The notes below the pieces were generated by a model. The model was not told the DNA's origin and ran no database searches. It saw only the letters and a list, made by a program, of their open reading frames with translations. Below are positions 15,389-24,649 of a DNA stretch of 55,875 nt, one piece after another; the first letter of the stretch is position 1; every line of letters begins with the position of its first letter. Both the position numbers and the translations under genes were made by a program. Source of the DNA: Bacteroidaceae bacterium (lineage in GTDB: Bacteria > Bacteroidota > Bacteroidia > Bacteroidales > Bacteroidaceae); assembly GCA_017616445.1 (NCBI GenBank), contig JAFZYE010000030.1, positions 1-55,875 on the forward strand, in the 5' to 3' direction.

Positions 15389-17674
15389 TCAGTTGCGTTC
15401 GAATACAGGTATGTGGTCATCCGTCACAGCTACAGTAACATACTGTCCACCCTTGAATTGTTCATGCGTATATCGATGTGTCCAACCTTTCTTGTTCTTA
15501 GGCAGATACACCTTCCATTCTTTCACGTTCTCTGCCGTGATAGGGCAGACGAGGTATTTCGGACCGAACATGTATTCTGTTTCCTGACGAAGGGCTTCAG
15601 GATCATCACTGAAGTCGAACACCAGTGGGCGCATCAGTGTATAGTCCTCTGTAGCTACTCGACGTGCACACTCTTTGATGTATGGAAGCAACTCCTTGCG
15701 CTCTTTGATGCAGTCAACAAACATCTTCTCGATGTCAGCTGGATACTCCCAAGGTTCAGTACGGCTTTGATAGCCGTGAACACGCATCACTGGAAGGAAC
15801 ACACTGGTTTCAATCCATCGTAGCATACGCAACTGGTAAGCTCTGTCGCTATATTGATTGCCTGGACGGAAGAAACCGCCTGCATCGTAGGTCCACCAAG
15901 GCATACCTGTTGCTACGTAGTTCAGTCCGCCTGCAATCTGACGACGCAGACAATCCATATCGTTACCTACATCACCGCTCCACACGACTGCGTTGTAGCG
16001 TTGCATGCCTGAGAAAGCACTACGGGTGAGGATGCATGGAGTACGTCCTACATCATCGCGCAACAGTCCGTTATGCATCGTGTTGATGACTTTCAGCGGA
16101 TACACGTTACGATAGATGTCGCCTGGCACCTGACGGTCACCTACACGACGTCCGTGAATATCGTCATTCTCAGGTTCTGTAGCGTCGAACCACCAGATAT
16201 CGATATCGTAGGGTTTGAGAACCTTCTGACTGAACTGCTGCCAATAATACTCTGTGACGGCGGGTTTGAAGAAATCTATCCAATCAGTTCCTTCGATATA
16301 GGCTCCACGTTTCATCAATTCTTTACCAAGTTCCGAGTTCTTATCGACTTTCGACCATACGGAGAGCATGAAACGTATATTCATCTCATGCAGTTCACGA
16401 ATCATCCCTGTAGCATCAGGATACTTGCCTTCATCCCACTGCATGGCGTTCCAGCCATACTTTCCCCACCATTGCCAGTCCTGTACGATCACATCGATTG
16501 GGATGTTCTTCTCGCGGAACTTATGTGCACTCTCCATCAATTCTTTCTGGGTGTCATAACGTTCACGACAATGTACGTATCCCAACATGTAGTCGGGCAT
16601 CAGGGGTGCCTTTCCTGTCAGCTGTCGATATGTCTTCACCACCTGGTCTGCATTTCCTGCGAAGACCGTATAGTCGAGGCCTGCTGCTACAGGTGACCTG
16701 AAGGTTGTCTCGTTGTTGTCTTTACGCCATGAAACGGTAGGGGAGTCGCCTCTCACACCCTTCACGGTGAGGGTGTGTTTGCCCTTCTTCAGATAGACTT
16801 TCACGGAACCAGTAGGGGGAAGCCACATGTTGTTGAGGTCGATAACAGGTTTATCGTCAATCGCAAGATAGAGCTTGCGGGCCATCGTCTGGCCTACATC
16901 GAGCAGGAAGGCATAATCGCCATCTTCGTCGAGCGTGATGTCTGCCTTGAAGGTATCCGACACACGGCGTTCGCGCATGTTACCTGTCGTACTCGTGGTA
17001 TTCACCTCAATCACATTTCCCTGCTCATCTGTTCCTTGCAGCTTCACACTACCTGTCGAGGGGTTGAAGTCAGTCAGTCCGTAGTTGTTCCACAGTATTC
17101 CGTAGCCTTTGCTCGACAAAACAAATGGTACAGCAATCTGTGTGTTGACCTGTGTCAGCCTTCGTGTCAGTCCACGTATATTCAGATAGCCGTCCTGAAA
17201 CTGTCCGGTACCGAAGAGGAATTCATCGCTGGGCGAAACAAACGACTGTGATACTTGCTTCCATTGGTTGTTTCCGTCACCCAACGAGCTGGATGTTATT
17301 TCCCTGCCTATAACGGCCACCTCTTCCAGAATTTTCTTCCCTTTTCCGTCGTAGAAAGTGAACTTATCGGCCATTTTGTCGTAGGTCACACGCATCCCTT
17401 TCAGATTCAAGCTATAGACGGCTGGATTGCTTTCGTCGAATTTATATTTAGGAGCCTTGACCTTCTCTGTGTAGATGAGTTCGTCCAACTCTGGAGCGCC
17501 CATAAAATAGAGTTTAATACGTACGGCATTATCTGCAAGCGGTATGATTCGCATGTTGCCTTGAACAGTTGGAATCGTTACTCCGATCCCGTCTTTATTG
17601 TTTGCAACAGCAATGCCCACCATTCCTATGAGCATTACCGTCAATATAATCATTCTTTTCTTCATAACTTTCAA
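15389..17674 (-). CDS. Glycoside hydrolase family 31, probable alpha-xylosidase with a PA14 insert
   Basis: 761 residues with a signal peptide (cut near residue 24). Order: N-terminal beta-sandwich (about 30-235), a PA14-like insert (about 236-320), the TIM barrel (about 355-680) and C-terminal sheets. The nucleophile is D497 in IWWFDATEPE and the acid/base is D568 in WSGDVGND; both are present. A PA14 insert at this position is typical of xyloglucan-active alpha-xylosidases. It would remove alpha-linked xylose from oligosaccharides in the periplasm. Probably co-transcribed with the two GH43 genes, with a repeat-filled 187-bp gap. Confidence 0.88.
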   Translation of the reverse strand: MKVMKKRMIILTVMLIGMVGIAVANNKDGIGVTIPTVQGNMRIIPLADNAVRIKLYFMGAPELDELIYTEKVKAPKYKFDESNPAVYSLNLKGMRVTYDKMADKFTFYDGKGKKILEEVAVIGREITSSSLGDGNNQWKQVSQSFVSPSDEFLFGTGQFQDGYLNIRGLTRRLTQVNTQIAVPFVLSSKGYGILWNNYGLTDFNPSTGSVKLQGTDEQGNVIEVNTTSTTGNMRERRVSDTFKADITLDEDGDYAFLLDVGQTMARKLYLAIDDKPVIDLNNMWLPPTGSVKVYLKKGKHTLTVKGVRGDSPTVSWRKDNNETTFRSPVAAGLDYTVFAGNADQVVKTYRQLTGKAPLMPDYMLGYVHCRERYDTQKELMESAHKFREKNIPIDVIVQDWQWWGKYGWNAMQWDEGKYPDATGMIRELHEMNIRFMLSVWSKVDKNSELGKELMKRGAYIEGTDWIDFFKPAVTEYYWQQFSQKVLKPYDIDIWWFDATEPENDDIHGRRVGDRQVPGDIYRNVYPLKVINTMHNGLLRDDVGRTPCILTRSAFSGMQRYNAVVWSGDVGNDMDCLRRQIAGGLNYVATGMPWWTYDAGGFFRPGNQYSDRAYQLRMLRWIETSVFLPVMRVHGYQSRTEPWEYPADIEKMFVDCIKERKELLPYIKECARRVATEDYTLMRPLVFDFSDDPEALRQETEYMFGPKYLVCPITAENVKEWKVYLPKNKKGWTHRYTHEQFKGGQYVTVAVTDDHIPVFERN

Positions 17675-17682
17675 TTTTTTAA

Positions 17683-17760
17683 GAAGTTATCGCTTCGCTC
17701 GAAGTTATCGCCTTCGGATAGAAGTTATCGGCCTACGGCCTAGAAGTTATCACTTCGTTC
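17683..17760. repeat. Four tandem GAAGTTATC units, each with its own mini-palindrome
   Basis: Units of 18, 20, 22 and 18 bp (17683, 17701, 17721, 17743), all beginning GAAGTTATC and ending in a different short palindrome (for example GGCCTACGGCC). Two inverted relatives (GTAACTTC) follow at about 17823-17850. Confidence 0.7.
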
Positions 17761-17861
17761 GACAATACTTTGCCGATGTTAACACCCGTTGGTTCCGTCG
17801 GAGCGAAGAGCATAGCTCGAGCGGTAACTTCGGAGCGCAGCGGTAACTTCTTTAACTCCTT

Positions 17862-19454
17862 TTAATATGTCCACTGGTGGAAATAATCAAAGTCAGCATA
17901 TCCTCCGACTTTCTTGGTCGAATAGTTATAGAGGGCAGCCTTGTAACCAATGAAGAAGTCGAGGGTGAATCGCATCTGCAACTGGTTGTCAACATTAATC
18001 CAGTGCTTGCCGTCGGTAGAATAACTCATGAAGGCCTTATCTGGTCCGCAGTCGTCATCAGCCTGTGGGGTGAACACATACTTCATGCGCAACCACACCT
18101 TCTTGCCTTTGAGAGGCATGCGCAGCACTTCCTTCGTGTCACGACGTGAGCCGCTTGTAGCTACCACGAAGCGTTTACCGTTATCATCCACCTCCACACC
18201 GATTGAGCAGAAGTTGCTCTGGAAGGCAGCCAATCCGGCTTTGTCGCCTGGTTTCATGTTTGTTGCATCGAGCAGGGTCTCGTTCATACAACGAGGACCT
18301 ACGGTACGCTGGGTGAGGGTGTTGCGGGCATTGAACAGGTTGGTAGCCAACTGACTGGTTGTCAGTCTCAGCCATCCCTTACGAGCCGTTACCGACCAGC
18401 ATTGGTTGATAGGCTTGTGATTCCATTGCCATACGAGGTCAAGATCGTCGTTCGACTTATAGTTGAACTCATCACTTGCCCATACATGTTCTTCACCTGA
18501 TGGTGCGAGGTTCACGTCAAACTCTTTTACTGGTACTGTGTTGTCACCCAGGATAGGCCATCCGTCCACCCACTTCATTGGCTGAAGGGTAGGGACACGA
18601 CCCACACCTCCGTGGTCTTGGAATATCACACCATACCAGTCACCCTTTGGTGTGTCGAATATTGCACCCTGTGCCACACCGTCTCCACGTCCGTCGAATG
18701 CTCCCTGAAGCACCACTTTCTCCTCATACGGACCGAGAAGGGTCTTACTCCTGAAGCAACGCTCTGTACGTGGTTTGCCGCTTGGCCAGTCAATCACGAG
18801 CACATAGTAGTAGTCACCTATGTGATAGAAATGAGCACCTTCTGCTCTCAGACCGAATCCCTGGCGTGGGGTGTTGATAAGTACCTGATTCACACCTCCC
18901 TGCTTCTTAGCTTTCAGGTCAGGAGTCAGCTCTGTGATGTGCAGTTCGCCGTTTCCGTACACTACATACACCTTACCGTCGTTGTCGAACAGCAACGAAG
19001 CATCGTGGAAGAAGGCACCTTCAATCTCGTTACGCTCCCAATAGCTCTTGGTGATGTCGGTCGTGCGATACACGTAGGTCTTGTGTTGGTCGTTTGCGAT
19101 GAACAGCGCATAGAACACACCGTTATGGTAGCGTAGGGTAGTGGCCCACTGACCTTTTCCGTAGGCATCCTTTCCGTTACGCAGGTTGTAGATGTCGTCA
19201 TCTGCGATGTAGTCGTAGATGTAGCTGATGATTCTCCAATGTACGAGGTCCTTCGAGTGCATGATCGGTGCACCTGGACACATGAACATCGTCGTGCTCA
19301 CCATGTAGAAATCATCTCCGACACGAATCACGTCGTTATCGGGAATGTCTGTGTAAGTAAGTGGATTTACCATCTTGGTCGTCTGACCATAAGCTACATT
19401 CATACATGTGCTTGTGAGTAGTGCTAACACTACAAGGATTGATTTTAGTTTCAT
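17862..19454 (-). CDS. Glycoside hydrolase family 43, xylosidase/arabinofuranosidase type
   Basis: 530 residues with a signal peptide (cut near residue 23). The five-bladed propeller occupies about 30-330 with the three acids in place: D39 (IPDNDVIRVGDDFYM), D151 (FFHDASLLFD) and E205 (LRAEGAHFY). A C-terminal concanavalin-like sandwich (about 345-530) is the one that caps beta-xylosidases of this family (subfamily 12-like). It cleaves arabinose or xylose from arabinoxylan or xyloglucan oligosaccharides. Start 31 bp after the stop of the other GH43. Confidence 0.85.
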   Translation of the reverse strand: MKLKSILVVLALLTSTCMNVAYGQTTKMVNPLTYTDIPDNDVIRVGDDFYMVSTTMFMCPGAPIMHSKDLVHWRIISYIYDYIADDDIYNLRNGKDAYGKGQWATTLRYHNGVFYALFIANDQHKTYVYRTTDITKSYWERNEIEGAFFHDASLLFDNDGKVYVVYGNGELHITELTPDLKAKKQGGVNQVLINTPRQGFGLRAEGAHFYHIGDYYYVLVIDWPSGKPRTERCFRSKTLLGPYEEKVVLQGAFDGRGDGVAQGAIFDTPKGDWYGVIFQDHGGVGRVPTLQPMKWVDGWPILGDNTVPVKEFDVNLAPSGEEHVWASDEFNYKSNDDLDLVWQWNHKPINQCWSVTARKGWLRLTTSQLATNLFNARNTLTQRTVGPRCMNETLLDATNMKPGDKAGLAAFQSNFCSIGVEVDDNGKRFVVATSGSRRDTKEVLRMPLKGKKVWLRMKYVFTPQADDDCGPDKAFMSYSTDGKHWINVDNQLQMRFTLDFFIGYKAALYNYSTKKVGGYADFDYFHQWTY

Positions 19455-19485
19455 GATAGTTAGTCTTTTATGATTTAATTATGTT

Positions 19486-21039
19486 TCACCTTTTGATAAT
19501 TTTTCCTTTTCCTGTGATGATAATCGAATGATTTGGAGCCGCCTCAATGCTCTCCACCTTTTGACCCGTCAGGTTGTAATAATTACTCTCACCTCTTACC
19601 TCTGACCTCTCACCTCTGACTTCTTTTATCCCATTTCCCACTTCGTTGAACTGCCATGTGTCGAAGTTGAATATGGACGTTCCCGATGTGCTACCCGAGA
19701 ACGTGAAATACAAGTCCTGCACACCCGTCACGTTACGAAGTAGTTCGCCAGTGATTTCTGTCCATTGATCCAGTCCGCCTGTCGGCTCTATCTTGATACG
19801 GCCAATGATGCTGCCTGTCTGTGATTTCAAGCGTATGATCAGTGAGGAGGTCTTTTCTGCTGCCACACGTATCGTGATACTTGCGGCACCCGTGCTGCCG
19901 AAGTCTACGTTCCTCACCTTGATGTAGTCGCCCGAATGGATTTTCGTCACCCAGCAGCCGTTATAGTCGCCCTCACACCTTATGCCAGAGCTTTGGTTGA
20001 TGGTCTCTGCCTGCTGCAATTCGTAGGGGTTCAGTGTCTGGATAGGATTTACGCCCTTCGTCGTGAATGGGATATTGGGGATGCTGCCGTCTTCGTTCCT
20101 TGTGAACTCCTCTATGCAGGTCGAGCGTTTGTAGCCGCCTCCACCTGCCAGCGTGCCGTTGTGGTAGAACATGTAGCTGTGGCCCTTGAACTCCACACTA
20201 CCGCCATGAATGGTGAAGCTGTTCTTCGCCTCTCCCATCACCTTTCCCTGGTAAGTCCACGGACCTGTCACCTTCTCAGCTGTCGAGTAAGCCCAGTGTT
20301 CGGGCACACCACCTGCAGCATATTCCAGATAGTACTTGCCGTCACGTTTGTAGATCCACGATGCCTCCTCGAAGTTCGTCTTTGGATTGCCGTTGTCGTC
20401 ATAACCCTTGAACTTACCGAACGCACTCTCGTCCTTGGTCTTCACCTCAATCTCGCCACCCGAAATGGATGTCATGCTCCTGCTCAACTTTGTGTACCAC
20501 AGGTTGTTGTTTCCATAGAACAAGTAAGCTTGACCGTTGTCGTCGATGAATACCGTAGGGTCAATCTTGAACCATCCCTGAACCAGTGGTTTCCTGATGG
20601 TATCCTTATAGGGACCTGCAGGATTATTGGCTACAGCCACACCGATACCAGGATAAGCCTGACCCTTGATGGTTGCCGTCACATACCAATACCACTTGCC
20701 GTTACGTTCTATACACTGGCTTGCCCAGCAGTCGTTATCCTGCTTTGCCCATGCCTCGAAGGTCTTCGAGGTGAGGGGAGTGCCGCGGTACGTCCAGTTC
20801 ACCATGTCCACCGTGCTATACAGCAACCAGTCCTTCATGGTGAAGTAGCCGTTTTCCGTCACGTCTTCATCATGATCCACAAACAAATACAACGTATCTC
20901 CATGCACGTAAGGTGCAGGGTCTGGAGTATATCGGTCACAGATGATTGGGTTCTGAGCTTGAACCGATGATGTCAGGCAGAGAGTTCCCAGCAGTAATGA
21001 TGCTTTTAGTAATGATGTCTTGATAAAAGTAGCTTCCAT
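19486..21039 (-). CDS. Glycoside hydrolase family 43 with a C-terminal CBM6 domain
   Basis: 517 residues, signal peptide cut near VQAQ. GH43 propeller about 30-330 with D40 (YTPDPAPYV), D160 (FKIDPTVF) and E225 (FEEASWIYK). A CBM6-like lectin domain follows (about 340-465; QQAETINQSSGIRCE and FNFDTWQF). The tail has YNLTGQKV and ends in GKGKIIKR, a degenerate version of the C-terminal sorting-like motif of Prevotella secreted proteins. Just before that tail a low-complexity repeat has been translated into EVRGERSEVRGES. First gene of the GH operon; substrate probably arabinoxylan. Confidence 0.83.
   Translation of the reverse strand: MEATFIKTSLLKASLLLGTLCLTSSVQAQNPIICDRYTPDPAPYVHGDTLYLFVDHDEDVTENGYFTMKDWLLYSTVDMVNWTYRGTPLTSKTFEAWAKQDNDCWASQCIERNGKWYWYVTATIKGQAYPGIGVAVANNPAGPYKDTIRKPLVQGWFKIDPTVFIDDNGQAYLFYGNNNLWYTKLSRSMTSISGGEIEVKTKDESAFGKFKGYDDNGNPKTNFEEASWIYKRDGKYYLEYAAGGVPEHWAYSTAEKVTGPWTYQGKVMGEAKNSFTIHGGSVEFKGHSYMFYHNGTLAGGGGYKRSTCIEEFTRNEDGSIPNIPFTTKGVNPIQTLNPYELQQAETINQSSGIRCEGDYNGCWVTKIHSGDYIKVRNVDFGSTGAASITIRVAAEKTSSLIIRLKSQTGSIIGRIKIEPTGGLDQWTEITGELLRNVTGVQDLYFTFSGSTSGTSIFNFDTWQFNEVGNGIKEVRGERSEVRGESNYYNLTGQKVESIEAAPNHSIIITGKGKIIKR
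19585..19623. repeat. Intragenic low-complexity repeat in GH43
   Basis: Four to five copies of an ACCTCT(T/G)A-type word read in frame as EVRGERSEVRGES between the CBM6 domain and the C-terminal tail. It looks like an intergenic-type repeat that entered the gene. Confidence 0.55.
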
Positions 21040-21094
21040 TATCGATAGTTTGATTATGTTCTGTATTCCGTAGCATTACGGCCAAAATCAATTG

Positions 21095-21102
21095 CAAAGT
21101 TA
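21095..21102 (-). promoter_or_regulatory. -7 box for the GH operon
   Basis: CAAAGTTA on the plus strand is TAACTTTG on the minus strand, 56 bp before the GH43 start. A second identical box lies at 21146-21153. A convincing -33 element was not found for either. Confidence 0.4.
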
Positions 21103-21251
21103 GTATATTTTTTTGAATTGAGTGCGTGCACGTTTGAATTCTTTGCAAAGTTACTACATATAATATAGATTGTCTGTAATTATTCGTACAATTACTTATG
21201 GTTTTGAAACATCCTGAGAGTTGATTCTCTCGCTCGGACCTCGCGCATCGC

Positions 21252-21288
21252 TTGCTCGGAGCAAACGACCCTTTTGCTCGGAGCAAAC
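21252..21288. repeat. Two copies of a palindrome-containing 15-mer
   Basis: TTGCTCGGAGCAAAC at 21252-21266 and 21274-21288. Each contains TTGCTC/GAGCAA. Confidence 0.6.
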
Positions 21289-21337
21289 CCCTTGTTTGCC
21301 GCTTCCTTCCTCCATTCTTCACTTTTTCTGCAAAACA

Positions 21338-21369
21338 TTTGGTGGTTTCAGATAAATACCTTATCTTTG
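21338..21369 (+). promoter_or_regulatory. Strong Bacteroidota promoter
   Basis: TTTG (21338-21341), 20 bp, TATCTTTG (21362-21369): a full consensus match. Predicted start of RNA near 21376, exactly at the start of the long-hairpin RNA. Confidence 0.75.
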
Positions 21370-21375
21370 CCCCTG

Positions 21376-21550
21376 CATTCTGCAAAGAGTGCAAGACATA
21401 TTGCTCAATCTCTCTACCGAATTGGAACCTCGAATGAGAAAAACGAGCAACCTAACGTGCATTGGAGCTACGCTGAGCGTAGGCTTCACCATAGTACGTT
21501 AGAGGCAGTTCCAAGCCTGGTAGAGAGTATGGCGGGTCTGCGCTTTTCTT
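21376..21550 (+). ncRNA. Long-hairpin RNA, 6S RNA-like candidate
   Basis: About 175 nt beginning at a consensus promoter. It folds as one interrupted rod: a closing stem (about 21384-21396 with 21536-21549), an internal loop, CTCTCTACC (21410-21418) with GGTAGAGAG (21519-21527), TTGGAAC (21422-21428) with GTTCCAA (21508-21514), a large one-sided bulge holding a CTCG/CGAG hairpin, CTAACGT (21452-21458) with ACGTTAG (21496-21502), and a tip CTACGC/GCGTAG (21468-21482). The 3' arm ends in CGCTTTTCTT. Rod shape, bubble and length agree with 6S RNA. It could instead be a leader of the BspA-like gene 60 bp downstream. Confidence 0.6.
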
Positions 21551-21610
21551 ATGTTTATAGGTTAGTGCAGAAATGGAAAGGCTATAATTAACTTATAAAC
21601 AATAAGCATT

Positions 21611-24547
21611 ATGAAGAAAACTATTACTCTTAAAACTTTGATGTTGGTGTTGGTGGCACTGTTTTCTATCAATGCATCTGCATACGATGCTGAAATAGAT
21701 GGTTTCTATTATAACTTCTCGGGCAACGAGGCCAGTGTAACCTATCAGAATCGCATAGAGGTGGATGAATATTATGAAATCTATAATTATGAGTCTGATT
21801 ATTCGGGCGACGTGGTCATTCCCCAAAGTGTAGTTTATAAAGGTAAGACCTATAGTGTTACCAGCATCGGTGACAATGCTTTTGCAGATTGCGCAGGATT
21901 GACATCTGTCAGCATTCCAAAGAGCGTAATATCAATCGGTGGTGACGCTTTTTCAGGTTGCAAGGGATTGACTTCTGTCAGCATTCCAAAGAGCGTGACA
22001 TCAATCGGTGGTGGCGCTTTCTATGGTTGCAAGGGATTGACTTCAATAATCATTCCCAATAGTGTGAAGACAATTGGAAAAAATGCTTTCGGCGACACAG
22101 GTTTGACATCTGTTACCATCCCCAATAGTATAACTTCAATCGAAGACTATGTTTTTTATGGCTGTTATAGATTGATATCAGTCACCATTCCTGGCAGCGT
22201 GAGGACAATTGGAGACTGTGCTTTCGGGTATTGCACTGGATTGACATCCATTGAGCTCCCAAACGGCGTGACAGAAATTTACCTTAGAGCTTTCATGGGC
22301 TGCAAAGGATTGACATCTGTTACCATCCCCAACAGTGTGACAGATATTGAATCTTTAGTTTTTGCAGGATGTGATAACATTACTACCATTTATTCTTATA
22401 TGGAGGAACCCTGTCTTTTGGTCGGAAAGGCTTCATCTAATAGTGCATTCGAAAATAATGTTTTCGATAACGCAACACTATATGTACCTAAGGGAACAAT
22501 AGACAAATATAAAGCGAAAGCGTGGAGGGACTTTGCACACATTGAAGAGTGGGCAGGAGGAGACATCGAAAAAGTGGGTGATATCTTCATTGAGGATGGT
22601 CTGAAGTATAAGATCACGAGTGTAAATGCCAAAACAGTGGAGTTTGTCGGTTATGAGGGTGCTAAGCCCACTGGCACTTTAGCTATACCCGCTGCAGCCA
22701 AGGGCTATTCCGTGTCATCCATCGGCGGTAGCGCTTTATGGGGCTGCCCTGACTTGACTGGCATTGTTATTCCCGCATGCGTGAGGTCAATTGGAGATGA
22801 AGTCTTTGGTAACTGTACAGGGTTGACATCTGTTACAATTGGCAGCAACGTGACTTCGATTGGAAACAATGTTTTCGGTGGATGCGCAAGTCTGGCTGAA
22901 ATCGTTGTAGCAAGTGATAATCCCGAATATGATTCACGGGATAACTGTAATGCTATCATAGAAACCAAAACCAATACACTTGTCAGTGGCTGTAAGAATA
23001 CCATTATCCCTAATGGAGTGACAGCAATCGGAAAAAATGCATTCTCTTATTGCGCAGGATTAACCTCAATCGTCATCCCCAACAGCGTGAAGACAATTGG
23101 ATACAGGGCTTTCGAGTATTGCGAAGGACTTGCTTCTGTCGTTATTGGTAGCGGTGTGACTGCAATTGAAGAAGGTGCTTTCTCTCATTGCACAGGATTG
23201 ACCTCAATAGTCATCCCCAACAGCGTGACTACAATTGGGGCTGATGCCTTTTGGGGCAACACTGGATTGACATCGGTCGTTCTTGGCAGAGGTTTGACGG
23301 ATATAGGAGTTTATGCATTCTATAATAGTGATAATATAAGCTGTATTATCTCATATATTGAAAACCCATTTCCAACGCAGAAGTATAAAGAAGATCGCGT
23401 TTTCTCATTGAATGTCGTCAAGAATGCCACACTATATGTGCCAGAGGGAACGATAGGCAAGTATCGTTTAGTGAAAGAGTGGCTTGAGTTTGTGCATATT
23501 GAAGAAGGAATAGGAGGCCTCGAACAAGTGGACGACATCATCATTGTGGATGGTCTGAAGTACACGGTCACGAGTGTTGTGGAGTCAAGAACAGTAGAGT
23601 TGACCGGTTATGATGGCGCAAAGCCCACAGGTGCTTTGGTTATTCCCACCGCAGCCAAAGGTTATTCCGTGATATCTATCGGAGCTGGAGCTTTCCAGGA
23701 GTGCACCGGATTGACCTCTGTCAGCATTCCTGCCACCGTGACTACAATAAAAGCGTTTGCTTTCTCCGAGTGTACAGGATTAACATCTTTCACCATTCCA
23801 CACAACGTGACAGAAATCAAAAGTTATACTTTCTCTGGCTGTACTGGATTGACTTCTGTCACCATCCCAGATGGTGTGACTTATATTGGCTCTGGGGCAT
23901 TCGAACAATGCGCTGGGTTGACATCCATTGAGATTCCAAACGGTGTGACCTATATTGGATATCGGGCATTCGAAGGGTGCTCTGGATTGACATCTGTCAG
24001 CATTCCAAACGGTATGATTAGTATTGGTTATTCAGCTTTCTCTGAGTGTAACAACATAACTACTGTTTATTCCTACATGGAAGTCCCTTGTCACATATAT
24101 GGAAAGAATTCAGACTATAGGGCTTTCCCATTGAATGTCTTCAATAATGCCGCCCTGTTTGTGCCTGTTGGGACAATCGGCAATTACAAGGAAACAGAGG
24201 GTTGGCAGGACTTCGTATCCATTGAGGAATTCTCAGGAGTGAAAAAATGTGCAACTCCTACAATTGCATATAGGGATGGAAAGCTGATATTCGAGTGTAA
24301 CACAAAGGGCGTAGAGTTCAAATACGATATAAAGGCCTCCTCCGCAAAGAGTGGAGTCGGTGATGAAGTGGATTTTACACCCGTTTACACCATTTCAGTT
24401 TATGCCACAAAGGTTGGCTATGAGAATTCTGATACCGTCACCATGGAAATCAGCAATAGCGGAGGAAACTCAACAGACGTGAATGGAGACGGAACCGTAG
24501 ATACCCAGGATGTGCTTGAGATTTATCAGTATATTCAGGAGCATTAA
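21611..24547 (+). CDS. BspA-type leucine-rich repeat surface protein with a dockerin-like tail
   Basis: 978 residues with a signal peptide (cut near residue 24). Three blocks of TpLRR/LRR_5 repeats of about 23 residues (consensus CxGLTSVxIPNSVTSIGxxAF). They are separated by similar spacer modules near residues 320-370 and 640-690, beginning with an IxxDGLKY(K/T)(I/V)TSV segment. Near residue 877 is a short domain (CATPTIAYRDGKLIFEC) as in chitobiase-like C-termini. The end is DVNGDGTVDTQDVLEIYQYI, one dockerin-like EF-hand. Such proteins mediate adhesion or carbohydrate/host contact. Downstream of the 6S-like RNA and possibly sharing its promoter. Confidence 0.88.
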   Translation: MKKTITLKTLMLVLVALFSINASAYDAEIDGFYYNFSGNEASVTYQNRIEVDEYYEIYNYESDYSGDVVIPQSVVYKGKTYSVTSIGDNAFADCAGLTSVSIPKSVISIGGDAFSGCKGLTSVSIPKSVTSIGGGAFYGCKGLTSIIIPNSVKTIGKNAFGDTGLTSVTIPNSITSIEDYVFYGCYRLISVTIPGSVRTIGDCAFGYCTGLTSIELPNGVTEIYLRAFMGCKGLTSVTIPNSVTDIESLVFAGCDNITTIYSYMEEPCLLVGKASSNSAFENNVFDNATLYVPKGTIDKYKAKAWRDFAHIEEWAGGDIEKVGDIFIEDGLKYKITSVNAKTVEFVGYEGAKPTGTLAIPAAAKGYSVSSIGGSALWGCPDLTGIVIPACVRSIGDEVFGNCTGLTSVTIGSNVTSIGNNVFGGCASLAEIVVASDNPEYDSRDNCNAIIETKTNTLVSGCKNTIIPNGVTAIGKNAFSYCAGLTSIVIPNSVKTIGYRAFEYCEGLASVVIGSGVTAIEEGAFSHCTGLTSIVIPNSVTTIGADAFWGNTGLTSVVLGRGLTDIGVYAFYNSDNISCIISYIENPFPTQKYKEDRVFSLNVVKNATLYVPEGTIGKYRLVKEWLEFVHIEEGIGGLEQVDDIIIVDGLKYTVTSVVESRTVELTGYDGAKPTGALVIPTAAKGYSVISIGAGAFQECTGLTSVSIPATVTTIKAFAFSECTGLTSFTIPHNVTEIKSYTFSGCTGLTSVTIPDGVTYIGSGAFEQCAGLTSIEIPNGVTYIGYRAFEGCSGLTSVSIPNGMISIGYSAFSECNNITTVYSYMEVPCHIYGKNSDYRAFPLNVFNNAALFVPVGTIGNYKETEGWQDFVSIEEFSGVKKCATPTIAYRDGKLIFECNTKGVEFKYDIKASSAKSGVGDEVDFTPVYTISVYATKVGYENSDTVTMEISNSGGNSTDVNGDGTVDTQDVLEIYQYIQEH

Positions 24548-24556
24548 GACAAAAAA

Positions 24557-24622
24557 GGGGGCATGTTGGTGACCATGCTCCTCAATTATAAATTAGTAAA
24601 GCCGCTCCTGTTGGGGCGGCTT
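24557..24622 (+). terminator. Two hairpins after the BspA-like gene
   Basis: GGGGCATG/CATGCTCC (24557-24583), then AAGCCGC/GCGGCTT (24599-24622). One or both end the transcript and may act for the convergent gene as well. Confidence 0.55.
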
Positions 24623-24649
24623 CGCTATGGTTGATATGAGGTTATGTGT

